From positions 930,001 to 994,000 of the forward strand of contig CAVQVN010000009.1 of NCBI GenBank assembly GCA_963717135.1: DNA of 64,000 nt, in the 5' to 3' direction. Positions 1 through 9,109 of the stretch are shown in pieces; positions within the stretch are counted from its first letter, which is position 1; every line of letters begins with the position of its first letter. Under the pieces are notes generated by a model. That model was not told where the DNA came from. It worked only from the letters and a program-made list of their open reading frames with translations, and made no database searches. Origin of the DNA: UBA4744 sp963717135 (GTDB lineage Bacteria > Actinomycetota > Acidimicrobiia > Spongiisociales > UBA4744). Position numbers and translations under genes: made by a program.

Positions 1-294
1 CGGAACTGGTCCCGCCGGGGTGGGGTGGCCTCTACCGGCCTTCTCGAGTTCGGCCATGACGCCGTCGGCGGCCGCCAGCCCGAAGGCACTTCCCCCGGCC
101 AGAAGGATCGCCTGAATGGTTTCAACCCTCATGCCGGGCGCCAACAAGGCCGTCTCCCGACTTCCGGGTGCGCCTCCCCGAATCTCCACGGCGGCCACAT
201 TCGGTTCGGGGAAAACCAGGACGGTGCAGCCGGTCATCGCCACCGGATCGGTCCAGTGACCGACCTCAACGCCGGGGATCGACGTGATGGTCAC
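1..294 (-). CDS. P1-family peptidase (DmpA/S58-like), N-terminal part
   Basis: This is the first 98 codons of a gene cut by the window edge. I read it from a GTG at 292-294; AAGGAGG lies a few bases upstream and the GTG overlaps the alr stop (GTGA). The protein opens with GVEVGHWTD, then TGCTVLVF, EIRGGAPGSRET and AILLAGGSAFGLAAADGVM. These are typical of the N-terminus of the P1/S58 family, self-processing hydrolases of the DmpA type that act on D-amino-acid amides or small peptides. The autoprocessing site and catalytic Ser lie beyond the window. Overlap with alr suggests co-translation. The family is clear; the substrate is unknown. Confidence 0.85.
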   Translation of the reverse strand, partial: MTITSIPGVEVGHWTDPVAMTGCTVLVFPEPNVAAVEIRGGAPGSRETALLAPGMRVETIQAILLAGGSAFGLAAADGVMAELEKAGRGHPTPAGPVP

Positions 295-1391
295 GGCAGG
301 TACCTCCTTGGCAGGCGGGGCCCGATCTGACACACAATCTCGTATGAGATGGTGTCGAGGTGCTCGGCCCACTGGTCGGCGGTCACCGCTTCGGAGCCTT
401 GCGATCCGAGCAAAACCACCTCGTCGCCCACCTCAACCGGGTCGTCGCCCACATCGACCACGATCTGGTCCATGGTTACGGTTCCCGCCAACGGGTGACG
501 CTTGCCTCCTATCAGTACTTCGCCCCCGTGAGCTCCGAGCGCTCGTGGCAATCCGTCCGCATACCCGACCGGCACCGTGGCCACCTGGGCGTCAACCGGC
601 AGACCTTTGCGGCGGCCGTACGAGGGACGGGTGCCGGCCGGATATCGCCGCACCATCGAGACGTGGGAGATCACCCGCATCGCCGGTCGAAGATCGAGGT
701 CGGGCACCATACCGGGAGTCGGACGCTGCCCGTAGATGCCGATGCCGACTCGCACCAGATCTAGTCGAGTTTCCGGGTAGAGGAGGGTCGCGGCAGTGTT
801 GGCCGCATGCCGCACCGGCACCTCGATGCCCGCCCGGCGAAGCAACTCCACAAAACCATCGAAGGTTTCGAGTTGTTGCCGGGTGAAGACCGCATCGTCT
901 TCCGCGACCGCGAAATGGGTCCAGACCCCGTCGAGTTGGAGATGCGAGTCGGCCATGATCGCTGCGATCAGGTCCCGGGCGTCGGCCACAGTGGCACCCA
1001 CCCGATGCATACCTGTGTCCACCTTCAGGTGGACGGGCAGCGGCCGATCGACCACCCGGCTCAACGCGGCCACGAACCCGGCGGAATAGACGGTGGGGAT
1101 CAGATCCCAGGCGATGACCTCACGGGCCGACACTTCGGGCGGCTCCGACAACAAGAGAAGGGGAGCATCGATCCCTGCCTCCCGCAAACGGATGGCCTCC
1201 TCCACTAGTGCCACGGCCAGCATGGAAGCTCCGGCCTCCAGGGCGGCCTCGGCCACCGGAACATCGCCGTGGCCGTAGGCGTCGGCCTTGACGACCGCGC
1301 ACAACGAGGCAGGCGCGGCAATCTCGCAGAACAGCCGGACATTGTGGGCGATTGCGTCCAGGTCGATCTCGACCCACGATGGTCTCACCAC
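291..1391 (-). CDS. alr: alanine racemase
   Basis: PLP-dependent interconversion of L- and D-alanine, supplying D-Ala for peptidoglycan in the cytoplasm. The 366 residues have the usual length. The PLP lysine is Lys35 in VVKADAYGHG, the TIM barrel follows, and the second catalytic base is Tyr258 in RPSYGRRKG followed by PVGYADGLPR. The GTG start (1389-1391) overlaps the upstream nnr stop by 7 bases, and the 3' end overlaps the peptidase by 4, so the three are probably one transcript. In many actinobacteria nnr, alr and acpS are also linked. No odd features. Confidence 0.97.
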   Translation of the reverse strand: MVRPSWVEIDLDAIAHNVRLFCEIAAPASLCAVVKADAYGHGDVPVAEAALEAGASMLAVALVEEAIRLREAGIDAPLLLLSEPPEVSAREVIAWDLIPTVYSAGFVAALSRVVDRPLPVHLKVDTGMHRVGATVADARDLIAAIMADSHLQLDGVWTHFAVAEDDAVFTRQQLETFDGFVELLRRAGIEVPVRHAANTAATLLYPETRLDLVRVGIGIYGQRPTPGMVPDLDLRPAMRVISHVSMVRRYPAGTRPSYGRRKGLPVDAQVATVPVGYADGLPRALGAHGGEVLIGGKRHPLAGTVTMDQIVVDVGDDPVEVGDEVVLLGSQGSEAVTADQWAEHLDTISYEIVCQIGPRLPRRYLP

Positions 1392-2794
1392 CCGAATCTC
1401 CCGATCTCATCGGCCAGTATTTCTGCGGTCAGCGTGCCGCGGATTGCCGCCGCAGCCCCGGCCCGACCGTGCCAGTAGGCGGCCGACCGGGCGGCCGTGG
1501 CGGGATCCAGCCCGCGCGCCCACAAGGCCGCGGCCAGGCCGGTGAGCACATCGCCCGTGCCGATGGTCGCCAGTTCGGCGCCACCGCTGGTCACCGCCCA
1601 CAAATCCTCGCCGGCCACGAAGGTCGGAGATCCCTTGAGCAGTACGACCGCGCCGGTGGCCGCGGCAAGATCTCGGGCGCTCAGATAGGTCGCTTCGGCC
1701 CCGGTGAGCCGCCGAAACTCTCCGGCGTGAGGCGTGACCATCGTCGGGTAGGACCTATTGGCCAACACGTTCGGGCCGGCGATGGCGTTGATTCCGTCGG
1801 CATCGACGATCAGCGGGCCCTCCCACTCCTCCAGGAGGCCCGCCACGAAGCCCTCCTGGTCAGACCCCAACCCGGGGCCCAGGGCCATGACGTCATAGCG
1901 GGCGGCGGTTTGGAGCACCGCCGGAACATCGGCCGGGACGAACCAGCTTCCGATACCGATACCGGCGGTCATGATCTCAGCGGCCATCCCCGCATATATG
2001 GATTGGAGGGCGGCGGGACATACGATGGTGGCGGCACCGGCCCCACCCCGTAGAGCGCTGCGCGCCGCCAGGTAGGCCGCCCCGGTCAGGCCGGCAGAGC
2101 CCCCGACGACGACCACCGATCCACTCGACCACTTGTGGGCTTGACGGTGGCGGGCCGGGCGCGGGGCGTCGACCTCTTCGCACAGCAGAAACTCGCCGCT
2201 ACCTCCGACGAGACCGATGTCGGCCACCTCGACCCGCCCGCAGAGCTCGGGGCCTCTTCCGATGAGGTGCCCCACCTTGCGAGCGTGGAAGGTCACCGTA
2301 CGGTCGGCGGAGAAGACCGGTCCGGTGCTCTGCCCGGTCGTCGAATCCAACCCGCTGGGAATATCAACCGCCAAAACCGGAGCGTCGATGGTGGTCCAGG
2401 CACCCAACTGCTCGGACAGGCTTCCCCGGAACCCGGCCCCGAACACAGAATCGATGAGCAGGTCGGCCCGAACCGGTTCCCCGAGCTCCCGCACCGGCAC
2501 GCCGGCGTCGATAGCCCCTTGCCGCGCCGATTTGGCAGCCGGGGACTTGGGGGGCGCCAGGGCCTGTACTTCGACGGCCACCCCCCGCCGGCGCAAATAG
2601 CGGGCGGCGACGTACCCGTCGCCGCCGTTGTTGCCGGGCCCGGCGAGGACTACCACGCGCCGGCCGTACGCAGCTCCCATGGCGACCGCCGCCAGAGCGA
2701 CCGCCAATCCGGCCCGCTCCATGAGAACTTCCACCGGTTCGGTGGCAGCTGCGTCGAGCCGAGCCGACTCGTCGGGCGTTATCACGAGTTTCAT
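1385..2794 (-). CDS. nnr: bifunctional NAD(P)H-hydrate epimerase / ADP-dependent dehydratase
   Basis: Repairs damaged nicotinamide cofactors. The N-terminal YjeF_N domain (about residues 1-210, GPGNNGGDG at 52-60) epimerises R- to S-NAD(P)HX. The C-terminal ribokinase-like YjeF_C domain (about 225-469, with GPGLGSD, TPHAGEF and GTGDVLTG) dehydrates S-NAD(P)HX at the cost of ADP. 469 residues fit the fused form. It lies between acpS and alr and overlaps alr, a common actinobacterial arrangement. The ATG is preceded by GAGGAG-like sequence. A heptamer repeat array separates it from acpS. Confidence 0.95.
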   Translation of the reverse strand: MKLVITPDESARLDAAATEPVEVLMERAGLAVALAAVAMGAAYGRRVVVLAGPGNNGGDGYVAARYLRRRGVAVEVQALAPPKSPAAKSARQGAIDAGVPVRELGEPVRADLLIDSVFGAGFRGSLSEQLGAWTTIDAPVLAVDIPSGLDSTTGQSTGPVFSADRTVTFHARKVGHLIGRGPELCGRVEVADIGLVGGSGEFLLCEEVDAPRPARHRQAHKWSSGSVVVVGGSAGLTGAAYLAARSALRGGAGAATIVCPAALQSIYAGMAAEIMTAGIGIGSWFVPADVPAVLQTAARYDVMALGPGLGSDQEGFVAGLLEEWEGPLIVDADGINAIAGPNVLANRSYPTMVTPHAGEFRRLTGAEATYLSARDLAAATGAVVLLKGSPTFVAGEDLWAVTSGGAELATIGTGDVLTGLAAALWARGLDPATAARSAAYWHGRAGAAAAIRGTLTAEILADEIGRFGW

Positions 2795-2820
2795 GAGGAG
2801 GTCACGGCGGGAATGCTACT

Positions 2821-2996
2821 GCCGGCGCTCCGCGCCGGCGCAATACCAGTCAGTCAGCAATCAGCAATCAGCAGTCAGCAGTCAGCAGTCAGCAGTCAGC
2901 AGTCAGCAGTCAGCAGAAGGTACGCCACACTGCCCCCGCTACTCGGACTCGTACTGAAACGACAACTGACAACTGAATACTGCGAGCGACGCTCGC
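2821..2996. repeat. heptamer array flanked by hairpins between acpS and nnr
   Basis: A perfect 8-bp hairpin with loop TCC (GCCGGCGC/GCGCCGGC, 2821-2839) is followed by heptamers CAGCAAT x2 and CAGCAGT x6 (about 2855-2915). Complementary-orientation units (ACAACTG, about 2961-2976) come next, then a second hairpin (GCGAGC/GCTCGC, 2982-2996) abutting the acpS stop. The 7-bp period matches arrays in other gaps of this window. Confidence 0.85.
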
Positions 2997-3371
2997 TTAA
3001 TGCTCGCCTACCGCGACCGCAAACACCATGGCCGTTTCATCGGTGTGGGTGATGGTGACTAGCACCTCGGAAACACCGAGTTTGTCTGCCCTGGCCCGGG
3101 CAGTCCCGAATAGGTTGACGCGGGGAGCGCCTCCGCCGGTGATCTCAACATCCTGCCAGCGGATCTGCCGCCAACCCGTTCCCATGCTCTTCATGACCGC
3201 TTCCTTGCCGGCAAACCGGGCGGCGTAGCGGCGAGCAGGATGAGCAAACCGGGAAGCGTAGGCGATCTCATGATCGGTGAACACCCGCTCCGGAAACCGT
3301 TCGTACTTTTCCAGCAGCGCCTGCACACGCCCGATTTCCGCCAGGTCGACGCCCAATCCAATGATCCGCAT
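2997..3371 (-). CDS. acpS: holo-[acyl-carrier-protein] synthase
   Basis: Transfers 4'-phosphopantetheine from CoA to a serine of acyl-carrier protein, activating fatty-acid synthesis. At 124 residues it has the typical AcpS length. Magnesium ligands are visible in GVDLAEIGR (Asp9) and FAGKEAVMKSMG (Glu near 57), and the C-terminal VTITHTDETAMVFAVA strand is standard. It lies 16 bases downstream of glmS in the same direction. Its stop codon abuts a hairpin and heptamer array, so readthrough into nnr may be limited. Confidence 0.96.
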   Translation of the reverse strand: MRIIGLGVDLAEIGRVQALLEKYERFPERVFTDHEIAYASRFAHPARRYAARFAGKEAVMKSMGTGWRQIRWQDVEITGGGAPRVNLFGTARARADKLGVSEVLVTITHTDETAMVFAVAVGEH

Positions 3372-3387
3372 GGAGCAAAGCTACCCG

Positions 3388-5215
3388 CTATTCCACCGTC
3401 ACGCTCTTGGCCAGGTTGCGCGGCATGTCGATGTCGTGACCGAGCTCCCTGGCAACGTGATAGGCGAGCAGCTGGAGGGGGATGATCGACAGGACGGGAC
3501 TTAGGAAGTCGACGGTGCGGGGGATTCGCAGCACGTGATCTGCGTACTTCGCAGCCTCTGTGTCGTCCTCGTAGGCTACCGCCACTACCTTGGCGCCCCT
3601 GGCCTTCACTTCCTGCAGACCCGAGATCGTCTTGTCGTAGAGATGCGACTGGGTGAGCACCACCACCACCGGCGTCCCATCAGTGATGAGGGCCAGGGTC
3701 CCGTGTTTCAGCTCGCCGGCCGGCATTGCCTCTGAATGCATGTAGGAGATCTCCTTCAGTTTCAGAGATCCCTCGGTGGCGACCGCGTAGTCCAGACCTC
3801 TCCCGATGAAGTAGATGTCGTCGATTCCGGCAATGCGGCCGGCGATGGCGGCAATGTCCGCATCCATCTCGAGCACCCGGGTGGCTTTGGCGGACAGCGC
3901 CTGGAGTTCACCGGCCAGCTGAGCAGATCGAGGTGGGGTGATCGTCCCCCGTTCCACGCCCAACCGCAATGCCAGCAGATAGGCACCGATCAGCATGGCG
4001 GTGTAGGCCTTGGTCGAAGCTACCGCTATTTCGGGGCCCGCCCGGGTGTAGACAATGTCCGCCGCGTCCCGGCTGAGAGTGCTGCCGACCACGTTGGTCA
4101 GGGCCAGCATGCCGCGAACCAAGCTCGGTCGCCAACCGGCCGGCGGCCAGGGTATCGGCCGTCTCGCCCGACTGGCTGATGGCAATCGTCAGCGTCCCGG
4201 GGCGAATCAACGGATCGCGGTATCTCAACTCGTGGGCATAATCGATCTCGATGGGGATCCGCAGTGATTTCTCGAGGACATCCCGACCGACCAGCCCGGC
4301 GTGATAGGCGGTCCCGCACGCGGTGATCCATACCTTCTCGAGCCCGGCCACGAATCCTTCGGGAAAGTTCACATCTTCGAGTAGGACCGAACCGTCGGAT
4401 TGCAGCCTTCCCCGCAAGGTCTCCTCGATCACCGCCGGTTGCTCGTAGATCTCTTTCAGCATGAAGTGCGGATACCCGCCCTTCTCAGCCTGGCCGGCGT
4501 CCCAGGTCACCTCCATCGGCTCTCGTTCGACTACCTCTCCCCCGATGGTCTGCACGGCCACGCCTTCCGCTGTGATATCGACCATCTCCCCGTCATTGAT
4601 CACCAGCACGGATCGCGTGTAGGGCAGGATCGCCGGAATGTCGGAGGCCAGGAAGGTCTCTCCTTCGCCGAAGCCGACGACCAGGGGACTGATCATCCGG
4701 GCCGCCACAATCCGGCCGGGTTCACGCGAGGTCATGACCACCAGGGCGTAGGCACCCGTCGCTCGTCCAATGGCCTGCCGAACGGCTTCGATGAGATCGC
4801 CGTCGTATTCATCGGCGACCAGATGGACGAGCACCTCCGTGTCTGTATCGGATCGGAACTCATGCCCATCTTTGATCATTTGCTCCTTCAACGGGAGGAA
4901 GTTCTCGATGATCCCGTTGTGGACGAGCACAAAATCGCCCGAGGCGTCGGTGTGGGGGTGAGCGTTGACGTCGTTGGGCACCCCGTGGGTCGCCCAGCGA
5001 GTATGTCCGATCCCCACCTTCCCGGCGATCGGTTGAGATTCGAGCAGATCGTCCAGACGCTGCATCTTTCCGGCCGATTTGCGGACCTCGATCCGGCCGT
5101 TGGCTGTGATTGCGACCCCTGCCGAGTCATAACCTCGATACTCGAGGCGCCGCAGCGACGAAACCAGCACTTCCTGGGCGTCGCGCGGGCCGACATAGCC
5201 GACTATGCCACACAT
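3388..5215 (-). CDS. glmS: glutamine--fructose-6-phosphate aminotransferase (one-base frameshift)
   Basis: First step of amino-sugar synthesis: makes glucosamine-6-phosphate from fructose-6-phosphate and glutamine for peptidoglycan. The start at 5213-5215 gives MCGIVGYVG, where Cys2 is the glutaminase nucleophile after Met removal; AAGGAG lies just upstream. The glutaminase domain is followed by two SIS isomerase domains. The frame breaks near 4117-4126: one frame reads ISQSGETADTLAAGRLATEL, the other resumes as RGMLALTNVVG. Dropping one base gives 608 residues with exact family spacing, so a single extra base (sequencing error or real mutation) is the likely cause. The gene is essential in most bacteria, which favours an error. 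Confidence 0.93.
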
Positions 5216-5485
5216 GGCAGTCTCCTTAGCTTCGATGAGGAGACCGGGGAAGGACTGCGGTTCCCGCCGGGGATCCGCCCACGTCGGTGTGGCCTCTGTT
5301 GCCGGGGTCACCCCCGGGGTTTGCTCCACACCGTCACGACCGTGGCAGCCGAGAGGGCATCCGCCGAATCTCGATACTCCCTCTTCCTCGTCACCCTCGC
5401 CGGTATCAATCCGGGGAGGGCCGGGCGCTTGGGTTGGGTGTCCAATCCCGATCAATTGTCAGGCTGCAGACTACCTCATCACCGA
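5216..5485. other. 270-bp gap between glmM and glmS
   Basis: No gene is supported here. The glmS frame stays open upstream to 5455, but the added residues look unlike GlmS and the Cys2 nucleophile requires the start at 5215. The glmS-sense strand is rich in short GC inverted motifs and could be a transcribed leader. I could not match it to a riboswitch class. Confidence 0.5.
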
Positions 5486-6835
5486 TCAACTCTCGGAAGG
5501 AACCCCGAGTTCCCCACGAGTGATCTCGACCAGCTCATCGGCCGTTTGGGCGGCCACAGCACCCGAGGAAGCCTCGACCATTACCCGAACCAGAGGTTCG
5601 GTGCCCGAAGCTCTCACCAGAATGCGCCCTTCGCTTTTCAGGCGCCCCTCGGCTTCTCTCACCGCTTCCCAGAGGAGGTGGGCATCGGCCAGCTTGTGTT
5701 TGTTGGCGACATGAACGTTGCGCAACACTTGCGGATATTCGGTGATGGTTTCTTTCCTGAGCTCGCGCAGTTCCTTGCCGCTGGAGGCCATGATCTCGAG
5801 GAGGCGGACCGCGGTGAGTAACCCGTCTCCCGTGTTGGCTCGATCGGCCAGGATTACGTGACCGGACTGCTCGCCACCCAGTGACGCCTTGTGCTCCCGC
5901 ATCGCCTCGAGTACGTATCGGTCGCCGACCTGGGTCTCAATGACGTCGATACCGAGATTCTCCATGGCCCGCCGAAACCCGAGGTTGGCCATCACCGTCG
6001 ACACGACCAGGTTGTTCTTCAGGCGACCTGCCTCCTTCAGGTAGCGGGCAATCACCGCCATGATCACATCACCGTTGGCGACGGAACCGTCCTCATCGAT
6101 GGCGATGAGGCGATCGGCGTCGCCGTCAAATGAGAACCCGAGATGCCCGTTTGCACGGTCGGCGAGAAACCGCGGATGGGTGGCCCCGCACCCGGAGTTG
6201 ATATTGGTGCCATCCGGTTCGGCGGCGAAGACTTCGACCTCGGCCTTGAGCCGGCGGAAAAGCTCCGGCGCTACCCGGAAAGCAGCACCGTTGGCACAGT
6301 CCAAGGCAATCGATATGCCGCGCAGAGTGAACGGCATCGACTCGCGGAGATGGTCCAGATACCGGTCATCCGCTTCGGCCATGTGGAAAGCGGTCCCGAT
6401 GCCGTCATCGATGGCCACCTTCCACGGTGCCCCGCGCCTCATCCGCTGCTCTATTCGATCTTCTTCCTTGTCGGACAGCTTCGATCCATCTCGCCCGAGC
6501 AGCTTGATGCCGTTGTCGGCGCTCGGGTTGTGTGAAGCCGACACGATCACGCCCATGGACGATCTGGTTTCCGACGTGAGAAAAGCAATGCCTCCTGCGG
6601 GAAGAATGCCGACATCGATCGTGTCGACCCCAACCGAGTGGAAGCCTGCTTGCAGCGCCGCGACCAGCATTTCCCCGGACCGTCTGGTGTCCCGGCCGAC
6701 CAGCACCTGACCACCGGGGATGGATTCGCCGGCGGCACGGCCCACCGCCAAGGCCAGATCGACAGTCAGTTCGACGTTGGCGCGACCTCGGATCCCATCG
6801 GTGCCGAAGAGTCTGCGGCCTTCTGCCGGGAGCAT
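5486..6835 (-). CDS. glmM: phosphoglucosamine mutase
   Basis: Converts glucosamine-6-phosphate to glucosamine-1-phosphate, the step after GlmS on the way to UDP-GlcNAc. The 449 residues carry all four family loops: the phosphoserine loop VSASHNPSADNG (Ser101), the magnesium loop DGDADR, the sugar loop GGEQSGH and the phosphate loop RASGTEPLVRV. It starts three bases after the rpsI stop in the same direction, the usual rplM-rpsI-glmM arrangement. A 270-bp gap separates it from glmS. Confidence 0.97.
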   Translation of the reverse strand: MLPAEGRRLFGTDGIRGRANVELTVDLALAVGRAAGESIPGGQVLVGRDTRRSGEMLVAALQAGFHSVGVDTIDVGILPAGGIAFLTSETRSSMGVIVSASHNPSADNGIKLLGRDGSKLSDKEEDRIEQRMRRGAPWKVAIDDGIGTAFHMAEADDRYLDHLRESMPFTLRGISIALDCANGAAFRVAPELFRRLKAEVEVFAAEPDGTNINSGCGATHPRFLADRANGHLGFSFDGDADRLIAIDEDGSVANGDVIMAVIARYLKEAGRLKNNLVVSTVMANLGFRRAMENLGIDVIETQVGDRYVLEAMREHKASLGGEQSGHVILADRANTGDGLLTAVRLLEIMASSGKELRELRKETITEYPQVLRNVHVANKHKLADAHLLWEAVREAEGRLKSEGRILVRASGTEPLVRVMVEASSGAVAAQTADELVEITRGELGVPSES

Positions 6836-6838
6836 GCC

Positions 6839-7231
6839 CTAGCGCTTGGTGTACTGAGGCGCCTTGCGAGCCTTGCGAAGGCCGTACTTCTTGCGCTCCA
6901 CCCGGCGAGCGTCCCGCCGCAAGAAGCCGGAGCGCTTCAGCAACGGGCGCAGATCTGGATCGATCGCAAGCAAGGCGCGGGCAATGCCGAGCCGCAGGGC
7001 ATCGGATTGGCCGGTGGTGCCGCCACCGTGAAGGGTGGCGTTGATGTCGTAGCGCCCTTCCAGGGAGGCCACCCGCAGCGGTTCGAGTACGCGAAGTCGT
7101 TGGGCCATCGCCGGGAAGTATTCCTCGAGGCCCTTCCCGTTGAGAACGACACTGCCGGTTCCGTCGTACAGACGGACGCGGGCGACCGACTCTTTGCGGC
7201 GACCGGTTGCCTGGACGAGTGGGGAGGGCAT
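6839..7231 (-). CDS. rpsI: 30S ribosomal protein S9
   Basis: Small-subunit head protein whose C-terminal tail reaches the P-site tRNA. It has 130 residues, begins TGRRKESVARVRL after a short leader and ends with the diagnostic KKYGLRKARKAPQYTKR tail with terminal Lys-Arg. Its ATG overlaps the rplM stop by one base, so the two are translationally coupled, as in most bacteria. Confidence 0.98.
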   Translation of the reverse strand: MPSPLVQATGRRKESVARVRLYDGTGSVVLNGKGLEEYFPAMAQRLRVLEPLRVASLEGRYDINATLHGGGTTGQSDALRLGIARALLAIDPDLRPLLKRSGFLRRDARRVERKKYGLRKARKAPQYTKR

Positions 7232-7689
7232 CAGGAATCCACCTTTCGGATCTTCAATTCGAGGGGCTGAGGCGATTGGGCCCGGTGCGGATGATCGGGT
7301 CCGGCATGGACTTTCAGCTTCCGGAGCATCTGGCGACCCAACCGGTTCTTGGGAAGCATGCCGCGCACCGCCCGTTCGATTATTGCTTCGGGGCGACGTT
7401 CGCGCAGCGATTCGAAGCTCTCCGCTCGCAGACCGCCCGGGTATCCGGAGTGCCGGTAGTAGATCTTGCTCTGGCTCTTGTCGGAAGTGACGGCAACCTT
7501 CTCGGCATTGACTATCACCACGAAGTCGCCCGTGTCGACATGGGGCGCCACGATTGGCTTGTGCTTGCCGCGCAAGACCTGTGCGACTTCAGAAGCCAGA
7601 CGACCGAGCGGCAGGTCGGTGGCGTCGACCACGAACCATTCCCGCTGCACATCGTCCGCTTTGGGCGAATACGTCTTTTGCAGCCTCAT
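7231..7689 (-). CDS. rplM: 50S ribosomal protein L13
   Basis: Early-assembling large-subunit protein. 152 residues with the hallmark WFVVDATDLPLGRLAS, the KHKPIVAPHVDTGDFVVIVNAE segment and HPHRAQSP near the end. It is first in rplM-rpsI-glmM; the promoter candidate at 7734-7763 lies just upstream. Confidence 0.98.
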   Translation of the reverse strand: MRLQKTYSPKADDVQREWFVVDATDLPLGRLASEVAQVLRGKHKPIVAPHVDTGDFVVIVNAEKVAVTSDKSQSKIYYRHSGYPGGLRAESFESLRERRPEAIIERAVRGMLPKNRLGRQMLRKLKVHAGPDHPHRAQSPQPLELKIRKVDS

Positions 7690-7733
7690 CTAAACCTCGC
7701 GAGAAGAGAACCCCGGGATGCCGGAGCGGCAAT

Positions 7734-7763
7734 ATGGTAGGCGAGGATGGGCACTATGGGCAA
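7734..7763 (-). promoter_or_regulatory. candidate sigma-70-type promoter for rplM-rpsI-glmM
   Basis: On the minus strand TTGCCC (7758-7763) and TACCAT (7734-7739) are 18 bp apart, about 45 bp upstream of the rplM ATG. Position is sensible for the first gene of the operon; the hexamers are only moderately good. Confidence 0.4.
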
Positions 7764-7866
7764 GTTGTGGTCGGCGCTCCGCAGTCGACACTTGGGGACG
7801 CCTCGTCCAGGTACTGGTCGTCGATCTGGTTCGTTAACGCACCGACTTGCAGCGCCGGTTCGCCGT

Positions 7867-8043
7867 TCAGCGTTCGAGACGCTGGAGAGTTTTGATCAGA
7901 CCCTGAGGGTTCTCGAGTACCCAGCCGATGAGGAATCCCACCAAGCCGAGGAGGAGGGACCAGAGCACCGCGTCTCCGCCGAGCCAGTGCCAGATCACGG
8001 CCAGCGTGATTCCTATGATCATTCCGTAGGTCTTTGCACTCAT
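7867..8043 (-). CDS. DUF2273-like small membrane protein
   Basis: A 58-residue protein starting MSAKTYGM with two short hydrophobic stretches (about residues 7-20 and 22-38) and a basic tail. DUF2273-type small membrane proteins commonly accompany Asp23/Gls24 and AmaP genes. I chose the ATG at 8041-8043 because it overlaps the upstream AmaP-like stop (4 bases); the longer upstream frame is unlike a protein. It is the last gene of the four-gene Asp23 cluster. Function at the membrane is unknown. Confidence 0.7.
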   Translation of the reverse strand: MSAKTYGMIIGITLAVIWHWLGGDAVLWSLLLGLVGFLIGWVLENPQGLIKTLQRLER

Positions 8044-8588
8044 TCTTTCTCCTGCTCGGTCTTGACTGGAACGTAGTTGAGGTGGATGTCGACCGGAATG
8101 GCCTCGGTGCCGAGGGAACTCCAAAACTCTTCATCGAGTTGTTCCCTGGCCTCTCGCGCTATGTTGCCGGCGTTTGATTCCTGTCCGATCTCGACTTGCA
8201 TGACGAGTCTTTTCCGGTGCGTGATGGGAGCGGCAGCAACGACGCCGGGAACCTCCTGCAGGCTTTGGGTCACGGCCCGCCGGACGGCTCCGGCGGCTAC
8301 CCGGGTCGATCCGGTTGTACCGCGATCCACTATGGAGGAACGCCCTGTGAGTTTCGCCGGAACGAACTGGGCATACAGCGCGGCCACCGCCACCAGCCCG
8401 ATAAGGACCCCGAGAAGCGCCACGATCCATCTCGCTTGGTCGGGCCGGTCGATCCACTCGGTCACGTCCCCGACGGCCTGTCTCCACCGACCTCCGGTGA
8501 TGCCGGTCCCTTCTCCGATCAACCACAACCCGGTGGCAAGAATCGCCACCCAGCCGAGGAGGGCTGAGATTCTTTGTACTGCTCTCAT
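8040..8588 (-). CDS. alkaline-shock membrane-anchor (AmaP-like) protein
   Basis: 182 residues: a hydrophobic segment near 8-27, a second near 53-75, then a soluble domain with RKRLVMQVEIGQESN and a C-terminal EAREQLDEEFWSSLG. This two-TM plus soluble domain layout matches AmaP-like proteins that tether Asp23 to the cytoplasmic membrane. It sits between the DUF2273 protein and a related membrane protein, with 4-base overlaps on both sides. The role is inferred from layout and neighbours. Its end resembles that of the 94-residue protein at 9609-9893. Confidence 0.65.
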   Translation of the reverse strand: MRAVQRISALLGWVAILATGLWLIGEGTGITGGRWRQAVGDVTEWIDRPDQARWIVALLGVLIGLVAVAALYAQFVPAKLTGRSSIVDRGTTGSTRVAAGAVRRAVTQSLQEVPGVVAAAPITHRKRLVMQVEIGQESNAGNIAREAREQLDEEFWSSLGTEAIPVDIHLNYVPVKTEQEKE

Positions 8589-9109
8589 GCGACCCTCTTT
8601 TCCCGACCGCGCCCGACACTCACGGTGAATGGTGTGTCCGACAATCCCATCTGCTCGAGCGCCTCACGTACCCGGCGGCTCGCCTCGTCGGCCACTTCGA
8701 ACCGGTCTCCAGTGCCCGGCGGGGCGGAAACTCGCAGTCGGCTTCGGCGGGAGGTCACCTGAACCTTCGGGTCGAGACGGCGAAGTGACCGCTCGAGCGC
8801 CTCTGCCACCGATCCCACATCGATTTCGGTAGATCCGGCTGCGCTCTTGTCTAGATTCCGGATTCCGCGGATCCGCCGGGCGGCCACCACGATGACGACC
8901 CCAACGGCCACCAGGATCAGCCCGGTGCCGGCCAGGACGGCGGCGCCCTCGAGCGGGGGGGTGCGAACCCAGTTCACCAGGGATCGAAGGCTGTCGGACA
9001 GCCAGGGTATCCGGCGTTCCAGCCCGAAGGCAACCAGGCTGGTGGCCGTCAATCCGAGAGTGGCGGCCACCAGCAGGCCAAGGATTCGCAGGACGATGGT
9101 TCTGATCAT
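8585..9109 (-). CDS. Asp23-cluster membrane protein (DUF6286-like)
   Basis: 174 residues with an N-terminal hydrophobic helix (about 5-28), a second (about 56-78), an Arg-rich junction, and a soluble C-terminal half ending SVGRGREKRVA. Such two-TM proteins occur beside Asp23 genes in actinobacteria; the DUF6286 assignment is from memory of that family and is tentative. It overlaps the Asp23 stop and the AmaP-like start by 4 bases each, so all four genes should be translated together. Confidence 0.6.
   Translation of the reverse strand: MIRTIVLRILGLLVAATLGLTATSLVAFGLERRIPWLSDSLRSLVNWVRTPPLEGAAVLAGTGLILVAVGVVIVVAARRIRGIRNLDKSAAGSTEIDVGSVAEALERSLRRLDPKVQVTSRRSRLRVSAPPGTGDRFEVADEASRRVREALEQMGLSDTPFTVSVGRGREKRVA

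Noticed and set aside
2855..2915. Possible CRISPR array
   Set aside because: Period is 7 bp with no spacers; no cas genes in the window.
3908..5455. Longer glmS start at 5455
   Set aside because: The catalytic Cys must follow the initiator Met; the start at 5215 does this and has a ribosome binding site.
4400..5821. 473-residue plus-strand frame over glmS and glmM
   Set aside because: Shadow of two certain minus-strand genes; no family features.
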